Shown: positions 57,301 to 64,000 of the stretch, in pieces
Position numbering within the stretch: position 1 is the stretch's first letter
Layout of the letters: every line of letters starts with the position of its first letter
Source: Spongospora subterranea f. sp. subterranea
Lineage: Eukaryota; Endomyxa: Phytomyxea; Phytomyxea; Plasmodiophorida
DNA: 64,000 nt
NCBI GenBank assembly: GCA_049724395.1
Contig: JAUGWO010000080.1
Span: 1-64,000, forward strand
Direction: 5' to 3'
Notes under the pieces: generated by a model
The model's input: only the letters and a program-made list of their open reading frames with translations
Told to the model about the DNA's origin: nothing
Databases searched by the model: none
Program-made: the position numbers and the translations under genes

Positions 57301-60138
57301 GCTGATCTTTTGTTGTCAGATTCACCGTTGCCAGCGTTCATGTTGCATGATTGCCAACGTAGATTGCCATGTACCGTTTCCCATCATGAGACCGAGTATC
57401 AAAGGTCTGCAGCAGATCAGCGCCAATGATCTATAGCGGGCGGAGGACCATCCTTGTCCTCTGCTTCGGGGTCACCGCATTGTCGAGGTTTCCCACAATA
57501 CACACCATGCATCTGGGCACGTCGTTTCTTGTCCAGGTCAGTTGGGTCGTCGTTCAGCCCGAGAACCGCCTCATTCGCAACTGCCTTCTTGATAGTTTAC
57601 GGTTGACAGGTCGCCTACCCTTGAGTGTGCTGTCGCCATACCTACCTCGCGCCTGGCCCCGTTTTGTCTTTGTACGTCGGGTTTGGATGTTCCGGTTTGG
57701 GGGGGCGGCCGGAGCCAACTCCCTGACTGAAAATCCTGGACTGCTCGTAGACCCAGGTACATAAATCCCCGTTGTACGGTGACGGTCACCAACACCTTGC
57801 CATTCTTGTCGAGGATCTGAGACGACCGCGCCGTCTCCACGTGCTCCGCGCCTGTCCCCGACCTGGACAAGGCCGTTCTGATAACGAAAAAGGTTTCCGA
57901 CTGCATCGGGCGAATATCCGGCCTGAATCTTGATGTGCCCACCAGACGCCGTCCGCAGCACGATCTCTCGTCGACCGCTGATGCGTATACGATCCCCGCC
58001 AACGCCTCCGATCGTTGGGCGCTCATTCTCGGCATACAGCGTCACATTGGTGATGTGTGTCGGGCTGGTCGAGATGTCAGGGCCCCATCCATAACCCAAT
58101 AGCGATCGCCATCTCCCCAATCGATAAGGTCATATTGACCATTGCGACGTAGGTGGCCATGATCTCGTTGACCACCACCAGATCACCAGACGTAGGTGGC
58201 CATGATCTCGTTGACCACCACCAGACCACCAGACGTAGGTGGCCATGATCTCGTTGACCACCACCAGATCACCAGACGTAGGTGGCCATGATCTCGTTGA
58301 CCACCACCAGATCACCAGACGTAGGTGGCCATGATCTCGTTGACCACCACCAGACCACCAGACGTAGGTGGCCATGATCTCGTTGACCACCACCAGACCA
58401 CCAGACGTAGGTGGCCATGATCTCGTTGACCACCACCAGACCACCAGACGTAGGTGGCCATGATCTCGTTGACCACCACCAGATCACCAGACGTAGGTGG
58501 CCATGATCTCGTTCTCGACGTGACCACCACCAGACCCACCAGACGTAGGTGGCCATGATCTCGTTGACCACCACCAGATCACCAGACGTAGGTGGCCATG
58601 ATCTCGTTGACCACCACCAGATCACCAGACGTAGGTGGCCATGATCTCGTTGACCACCACCAGACCACCAGACCACCAGACGTAGGTGGCCATGATCTCG
58701 TTGACCACCACCAGACCACCAGACGTAGGTGGCCATGATCTCGTTGACCACCACCAGATCACCAGACGTAGGTGGCCATGATCTCGTTGACCACCACCAG
58801 ACCACCAGACGTAGGTGGCCATGATCTCGTTGACCACCACCAGATCACCAGACGTAGGTGGCCATGATCTCGTTGACCACCACCAGACCACCAGACGTAG
58901 GTGGCCATGATCTCGTTGACCACCACCAGACCACCAGACGTAGGTGGCCATGATCTCGTTGACCACCACCAGACCACCAGACGTAGGTGGCCATGATCTC
59001 GTTGACCACCACCAGATCACCAGACGTAGGTGGCCATGATCTCGTTGACCACCACCAGACCACCAGACGTAGGTGGCCATGATCTCGTTGACCACCACCA
59101 GATCACCAGACGTAGGTGGCCATGATCTCGTTGACCACCACCAGATCACCAGACGTAGGTGGCCATGATCTCGTTGACCACCACCAGATCACCAGACGTA
59201 GGTGGCCATGATCTCGTTGACCACCACAACGCCCATCCAGTTTCCTGTCCTCCTTACAGTTAGCCGCCCGATGTCCTGCCTTGCCGCATCTGAAACACCT
59301 TTCTCTAAACCTAACTAAGGCCGTCTTGGCCGACTCCCTTTCCTCTTCTTTTCCATCAGTGTCCATCTACGACCACCTTCCTCTTCACCTCTCAGGGTGT
59401 GAACTCTGATCTCTCCAGATTCAGCAGTTGGCTCTTTATATCTTCCAGCTCATCCTGGAGACCCAACGTCATTCTCAAAGCCAGGTCGTGGCCGTTCACT
59501 TCAAAATTTGTATCCACATCATTTCCGCCAAGTACTCCTTGACGTCCTTGACAGTGGGGTTCTTGGAACATCTCAGCTTGTTCAGCTCTATTTCCAGCGA
59601 CGTCAGGTCCTGTTTTTCGCGACTCTCGCGTACTCCTCCTGGATGGCATCCATGGCCTCTTTCGGGGAATGGATTCCGATCATTATTTCGCTGATTGGTA
59701 TCCACCTCCATGTTGTACGTCAGTAGACTCATGGCCTCAGCCATCCTTCTTTCTCGTCGCCTCGCAGGACCTGATCCAACCCTGATATCGTCGCGGCTGT
59801 CTCGATATGGTGCAGCCAAACCCCGACAATTGGCGTCATCTCGGCTTCAGCTTCATTCCGATATCGTAGGCAGGTTTGCCCGGGACACGTCCTTTGATGG
59901 CTCATCTCTGTCGTCTTACTTGTCTGCGAGACCTGTCTAGGCTGAGGGCGGGACTCTTGATCATAGGTAAGAACGGTGACCGATGGGACTCGTGATCTCG
60001 AATAGACGAAACTTGGGATCACGAGGTTGATAGAAAATAGGCAGAGTGTCGTTCATTGACCATGCTGAATCATGGTGAATAAACAACCTGGCGCGTGCTT
60101 GAGTGACTCAACACCGCACTCCCGGTCGTCACCCTTCC
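54380..60138 (-). mobile_element. Ty1/Copia retrotransposon fossil with LTRs
   Basis: Minus-strand element about 5.8 kb long. The LTR-like ends are 60025-60138 and 54380-54492 (shared AAATAGGCAGAGTGTCGTTC; about 80-85 percent alike by eye). Order: gag (about 59820-59230) ending in a CCHC knuckle (CFRCGKAGHRAANC, 59297-59256), a 43-bp minisatellite (58135-59226), protease and GAG-pre-integrase region (about 58080-57560, with NERPTIGGVGGDRIRISG), integrase core (about 57400-57080, with ADQGGEYTSRRVADELR), reverse transcriptase (about 56180-55283, with VFVGDVVMIGT) and RNase H (55178-54747, with DADCISKSVTGFIVLVCGAI). It is broken, with roughly ten or more interruptions. LTR divergence suggests an old insertion. 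Confidence 0.85.
58135..59226. repeat. 43-bp minisatellite inside the Copia gag region
   Basis: The unit is GACGTAGGTGGCCATGATCT, CGTTGACCACCACCAGA and CCACCA or TCACCA; about 25 copies. It lies directly after the zinc knuckle on the element's coding strand. The unit is stop-free in all three minus frames, so it does not by itself close the reading frame. Two copies (near 58510 and 58665) have small insertions or duplications. Confidence 0.95.
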
Positions 60139-60330
60139 GATACTATCAAAGACGGCGGTACAAACAGCATTAGTTTGAACGAAATCTACTTTCATTTGTT
60201 CGAAATCGAGAATCAGATTCCGTTCTTTTTGGTGTGAATTGAGAAACCGGACCAATGCTTTGAAGTTAGATACAGTATATTGAGAAACGAGAGATGTCCA
60301 GAAACATCTCATATCGCCAACGACCATTGT
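60139..60330 (-). CDS. Possible host exon next to the Copia LTR
   Basis: The minus frame reads SNFKALVRFLNSHQKERNLI and then LDFEQMKVDFVQTNAVCTAV, with a protein-like composition. It runs into the LTR at 60138, so the Copia insertion may have cut a gene here. The family is unknown and no matching half was found on the other side of the element. Confidence 0.25.
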
Positions 60331-60510
60331 TCCAGTTTGCAGTGTATATATGCAGTATGTATGTACGAGGTGTACGTATGTGGACAGAGCAGCCCAGTGT
60401 ATGCTCGTGAGTTGGCCAAGTCCAACCGGCGCAACGGTGAGATGGCAATTGCGCTCTGAAGGATTTCCCGTCGTATCTTCATATCAACACGTTCAGGCTG
60501 TTGGTCTGCA

Positions 60511-61236
60511 ATGCGTGTTTACTCCCCGCGTTCATCTATTACCTTGCTGGGATGTATATTCTTCATCAACATGGCGTGCGCCACGATTTATGAGCTCTTC
60601 CCAGGCAAACCGTACTGTATTGGGTGCGCTCGGCAGGCGTCGTTTGAATATATAGACGGTTTGATCGTAATTTTAGGGACGATGCCGAGAAAAACGACCT
60701 TTTCCGAGGAAAGTACATTGTTAAACAGGGCCAACCTGGTCAGGTTGACATCGTCATCACTGATTCAAACCAGAGAGAGGTGCTGAGGAAGACTGGAGAT
60801 GTTGAATCTTCATGGTTGTATACGGCCACTGCTAAAGGAGAAATCCGAGTCTGCATGTTCAATAAAGGAGGATTTCCTGTTAAAGTTGATCTTGAGATGG
60901 GAGCTGGTCCTGCCGCTAAAGATTACGATGCCATCGCTAAGAAAGAGAACCTCAAGCCGCTAGAACTTGAGTTGCGTCGGTTGGAAGACCTGATTTCTTC
61001 AGTGAAGTCAGACTTTGAATACTATACTTCTCGCGAACAGGAAGCACGCAGTGTCAATGGTAAGATAGATAATGTAATCCAATGAACCAGCTCATTTGTA
61101 ATTGTTTTCCTTTGCAGAGAGTACTAATTCTCGTGTTCTTATTGGATTTCTAGTGTCGATGGCCTTCATTCTAGGCATTGGCACTTGGCAGCTTTACGTT
61201 TTACAGAAATACTTTACATCCAAGAAAATGATGTGA
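60511..61236 (+). CDS. TMED10: p24-delta / TMED10-like cargo receptor (3 exons)
   Basis: Exons 60511-60623, 60677-61059 and 61118-61236 (introns of 53 and 58 bp) give 204 aa. Type I membrane protein cycling between ER and Golgi in COPII/COPI vesicles, acting as receptor and coat organiser. Visible parts: a signal peptide (SSITLLGCIFFINMACA), a GOLD domain with two cysteines (PGKPYCIG and EIRVCMFNKG), a coiled coil (KKENLKPLELELRRLEDLI) followed by the family block NESTNSRV, one membrane span (VLIGFLVSMAFILGIGTWQL) and a short tail YVLQKYFTSKKMM with the aromatic/FF position and a KKXX COPI-retrieval signal. The delta subfamily (TMED10/Erv25) fits best from NYD/DYDAIAKKENLKPLE. The start is chosen because it begins the signal peptide. 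It looks intact. Confidence 0.92.
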
Positions 61237-62068
61237 AATCTAATAAGTTTTCCTAATCATCGATACAATACAAACCATGTATTACCAGTCGATTTATTGG
61301 AAAACAGTTTATCGGGTTTTTGCTTTATCATATGCACAATGTTCTGTAAACCGACACCCGATTGAGTTATAACGTTGCCAGTTTGCCATTTTATGCAGAG
61401 ACTTTTCATGAGCTCTATATGTTTTTTATCATTCACGATCGGATTGACTGGTATTCCGCCAGCCGCGCATATCTAATTCGACATCAAATGCCCAGTTATA
61501 TCGACGCCATCAACGGTAAACTGCCGGTACATGTTTTCGTCGAACTTTTGCGACAACTGACAATCACTGGGAGATGCGCACAAGTGTGTCACCCAATCAA
61601 CCGGCTGACAGTTGCATTCCTCGCTAAGCTCTTACCTTCACACTTTCGGTGCCGACATGTTCGCTGTTTCATTCCCGAAACGGTTTGCACTAAAGTCAAC
61701 AGCTCTACAAAACCTCTGGCCAGACCTTCTGTGCATTTGGGTGACATTCTAGAAAACTGCGTGTTGGCGCAACGATCGCCCGACCAGGCTCCGCAATTCA
61801 AAACCGGAAACGAATTTGGTCACGGAGTGTTCTAGAGTGAATGTATTGCCTGTAACAGGATCTGAGACTGTGATTATAAAGTACTTGATTGGCAAGTGGG
61901 CAGGGCAGAATCGGGCACAGGTTGGAGTCGCCTGCTGCACGGTCATCGCGTGTGGCCAAGGCGCCACCTCTGCCAAGACGGCACCATCACAATTCTGCTC
62001 GGGGCCACACGCTCTGTTTCGGCGGTTTCTGTGTCGTTTCTGCAGGTTCAGCGGGCAATCCTAGGGAT
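61237..62068. other. Spacer between p24 and TMEM165 genes
   Basis: The + frame 61362-61835 (157 codons from a TTG) and minus frames at 61589-61801 and 61749-61976 overlap. One minus frame has YFIITVSDPVTGNTFTLEHS, which looks protein-like, but I cannot place it. This interval should also hold the TMEM165 promoter. No defined element was seen. Confidence 0.3.
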
Positions 62069-62887
62069 ATGGACAACCGATCACTTTCTATCCTGGTTAT
62101 TCTGTTCACAACCGCTCTGATTCACCGTTGTTCGTGTCAACAACCTGACGCTTCCTCGGATGATCAGAGTACTTACAAGACCCCAAGTTCGATGATGTCA
62201 GCGTTGATCGCTTCCTTCACGATGATTGTGTCGTCCGAAATCGGCGACAAAACGTTCTTCATAGCCGCGATTATGTCGATGCGCCATGACCGACGCATTG
62301 TTTTCTTGGGAGCGATAATGGCGCTTTTTGTGATGACAGTTCTGTCAGCTATTCTTGGGTCTGCTTTGCCGGCGTTATTACCTCGGTTTTATACTCATAT
62401 TGCCGCCATTTGCCTGTTCCTAGTGTTCGGCCTCAAACTGTTGAAGGACGCACTGTCGATATCGGATGATGATCTGCAAGGAGAGATTGATGAGACCGAA
62501 GCTGAGGTCAACGCAATGTCGTCGAAGAGGACTGACGAGACTGATGATGATGATATGAATGAATTGGAATCCCAAACTGGCGTATCGCTTCATAGGAAAA
62601 AGAGTCATCTTGCGCTATCGACGAAATACATCTTAACTCAAGCATTCACCATGACATTTCTAGCGGAATGGGGCGACAGATCCCAGATTGCGACCATCGT
62701 CATGGCAGCCGATTCCAACCCATACGGCGTTGTGATTGGTGGCGTAATGGGGCACACATTCTGTACCTTGATGGCTGTGCTGGGGGGGAAGCTTCTTGCT
62801 GCTCGTATATCGGAAAGGACGGTTCATATTCTCGGCGGTGTGTTGTTCTTATTTTTCGCTGTACACTCCATCGTATCTGGTCATTAA
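62069..62887 (+). CDS. TMEM165: TMEM165/GDT1-family Golgi cation transporter
   Basis: Single exon, 272 aa. The UPF0016/GDT1 family exchanges Mn2+ or Ca2+ for protons in the Golgi and supports glycosylation. It has a signal peptide (LSILVILFTTALIHRCSC), then two homologous three-helix halves, each with the signature E-x-G-D-(K/R)-(T/S): SSEIGDKTFFIAAI at about residues 60-70 and LAEWGDRSQIATIV at about 195-210. The acidic residues line the transport site. Between the halves is a charged cytosolic loop (DETEAEVNAMSSKRTDETDD) like that of the family. The C-terminus ends FLFFAVHSIVSGH. The start is the first ATG that precedes a signal peptide; an in-frame extension to 61889 is possible but low in complexity. 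It is intact. Confidence 0.92.
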   Translation: MDNRSLSILVILFTTALIHRCSCQQPDASSDDQSTYKTPSSMMSALIASFTMIVSSEIGDKTFFIAAIMSMRHDRRIVFLGAIMALFVMTVLSAILGSALPALLPRFYTHIAAICLFLVFGLKLLKDALSISDDDLQGEIDETEAEVNAMSSKRTDETDDDDMNELESQTGVSLHRKKSHLALSTKYILTQAFTMTFLAEWGDRSQIATIVMAADSNPYGVVIGGVMGHTFCTLMAVLGGKLLAARISERTVHILGGVLFLFFAVHSIVSGH

Positions 62888-62943
62888 CACTTCAAATCAA
62901 TCTTCAGCCAATGTCAATATACAATCGCGCTTTTTTTTATTTT

Positions 62944-63678
62944 CTACACGTTAAGATTATCTTGATCAGCCTGCCAATCATGAATACTGATGTCAGCTCC
63001 GTAAACAGATTCCGTCGCCGAAGACCTTTTCAAATATGGGCCCATCCATGAAATTACGATGAATGAAGTCAATGAAACTAGAACCGCCACTGACAGGAAA
63101 ACATACGACAATGTGTCACGAAAGGTTAGAACCCGATAAATGCCAACATTATGAGTTAGGGTATAGGCGGCGTTGACCGGGATGTACGTCAGAACGATGG
63201 TTGGCCAGAATACGTGGCCCTTGATGAACAACGTGTCGGAAATCGTAAAGTCCACGATGAGCAGCGCCAGCGTCAGTCCATGGTCTGCGATGTTGCGAAA
63301 CAGACGGAAGGTCGTCAGGTAGCCCGGGCGAATAAACGGGTGTATGGCAACCCAATACATGGCGCACACCATAATGTTGTTTGGAATGCAGATCTCGTTG
63401 AGGATGTAGGCCGATTGCTTGATAAATGCGGGGCAGAACGAGTATAGAGCGCAGCATGAGGTGAGAAAGTATGCGAGGTTCAGAATCGACAGCCAATGCG
63501 TCAGGTACAATATGTAAGGTATATTCCCAACAGCCGTATAATCGATTATGATGGTAAACATTAAAAACATCGCGCAGGATGCCCGAAATAACGCCAGCCA
63601 GCGCCTGGACATGAAACGGCTGGACAATATAGACAGCGGAGATGCGTCGACATTACAACCTTTTTGGTATACAGTCAT
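62944..63678 (-). CDS. Multi-pass membrane protein, Rost/AIG1 (FAR-17a)-like
   Basis: Single open frame of 244 aa. An upstream in-frame stop and the absence of earlier ATGs fix the start at 63678. About six hydrophobic spans: ALFRASCAMFLMFTIIIDYT, WLSILNLAYFLTSCCALYSF, NIMVCAMYWVAI, HGLTLALLIVDFTI, WPTIVLTYIPVNAAYTLTHN and VFLSVAVLVSLTSFIVISWM. The arrangement THW..., YW..., N-xx-DHG-xx-LALLIVDF and P-xx-xx-Y resembles rolling-stone and AIG1/ADTRP (FAR-17a) proteins, which share a six-helix fold; AIG1 members are fatty-acid-ester hydrolases with Thr and His catalytic residues. The match is by pattern only. It is convergent with TMEM165, 57 bp apart. Confidence 0.55.
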   Translation of the reverse strand: MTVYQKGCNVDASPLSILSSRFMSRRWLALFRASCAMFLMFTIIIDYTAVGNIPYILYLTHWLSILNLAYFLTSCCALYSFCPAFIKQSAYILNEICIPNNIMVCAMYWVAIHPFIRPGYLTTFRLFRNIADHGLTLALLIVDFTISDTLFIKGHVFWPTIVLTYIPVNAAYTLTHNVGIYRVLTFRDTLSYVFLSVAVLVSLTSFIVISWMGPYLKRSSATESVYGADISIHDWQADQDNLNV

Positions 63679-64000
63679 TGGCCAAGACGATATGAAACCA
63701 GGCGACGGGCGAGTCCCTGGCGATAACTCGGGCAGCAGCGGTGACGTGGAATTATCAACCGTTGGCGTTCAGATAGAGGATCGTATCCGAAAAAGGTCGA
63801 GATTAATGGGATGATGGGGCTCCCCCCAACGAAATTGTCACCGACCAACGACCTTGACTGACGCTACCCAACGCAACATGAACATGACTTGCGCACTTGT
63901 TTGACTTTAGACAGTTGCGGAGTTTTGGGTGACCTTCTGACTCCTTCCTGTTGGTATTTTTGACTAAACCGTCCCGTGCTGTTACATGACGGGAACCCTT
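63679..64000. other. 5' flank of the minus-strand membrane-protein gene
   Basis: No gene is seen. It presumably includes the promoter of the 62944-63678 gene; no defined promoter motif could be supported. Confidence 0.3.

Noticed and set aside
58130-59149. Minus-strand WWWSTRSWPPTS repeat proteins
   Set aside because: Translations of the 43-bp satellite inside the Copia fossil; not an independent gene.
60624-60676. Reading the p24 first exon straight through (ARQASFEYIDGLIV)
   Set aside because: Family alignment requires CIG to join DDAEKNDLFRG, which a 53-bp GT-AG intron does in frame.
61362-61835. 157-codon + frame between p24 and TMEM165 as a gene
   Set aside because: Starts at TTG, has no recognised domain and overlaps equally long minus frames.
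61749-61976. Ribosomal protein S6e N-terminus (SDPVTGNTF on the minus strand)
   Set aside because: Only the first few residues resemble S6e; the GGSDK-type core does not follow.
61889-62068. Longer start for the TMEM165/GDT1 gene
   Set aside because: The extension is low in complexity and would bury the clear signal peptide that begins at the ATG at 62069.

Overview
This window is from a nuclear genome of a eukaryote. The host genes carry many short spliceosomal introns (about 46-68 bp, GT-AG), and the family set is eukaryotic: PP2A B55, p24 cargo receptor, TMEM165/GDT1 and a PUL-domain protein. The transposon mix (chromodomain Ty3/Gypsy, Copia, MULE, PIF/Harbinger, pogo and Tc1/IS630 types) with compact host genes suggests a protist or an early-branching fungus or other unicellular opisthokont. 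The sequence alone does not settle the lineage.

Layout. 1-7.45 kb: two ankyrin-repeat genes on the + strand. The 3' end of gene A (24-965) is a diverged copy of the 3' end of gene B (2949-6929), and most exons are phase-2 modules close to one ankyrin repeat long. 8.8-11.2 kb: a 28-bp minisatellite. 11.2-14.1 kb: an inverted PARP-type zinc-finger-like motif and a pogo/CENP-B-like fragment. 14.1-17.3 kb: a 25-bp minisatellite with recurrent CACGTG palindromes, ending in a large hairpin that copies the start of the next element. 17.2-20.3 kb: a MULE with an N-terminal zinc finger and a C-terminal ubiquitin-hydrolase-like region. 21.0-23.1 kb: a PIF/Harbinger pair. 23.8-42.6 kb: nested and inverted LTR-retrotransposon fossils, two more minisatellites, and a Tc1/IS630-like transposon split by a Gypsy fragment.

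43.3-51.3 kb is the host-gene island: PP2A B55 (10 exons, +), a protein with about five cyclic-nucleotide-binding domains (+), and convergently an STI1-like/thioredoxin/PUL protein (-). 51.3-54.1 kb holds a paired-domain-like motif and an unrecognised Cys-rich membrane-protein candidate (-). 54.4-60.1 kb is a broken Copia element (-) with a 43-bp minisatellite between its gag zinc knuckle and protease. 60.5-63.7 kb: p24-delta/TMED10-like (+), TMEM165/GDT1-like (+) and a multi-pass membrane protein (-).

The host genes do not form one pathway. p24 and TMEM165/GDT1 both act in the ER-Golgi system, and PUL-thioredoxin points to ubiquitin/Cdc48 biology. The most unusual items are the exon-per-repeat ankyrin genes, the MULE with a peptidase-like region, the five-CNBD protein and the density of minisatellites and inverted repeats at element borders. 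All boundaries in the transposon region are approximate.
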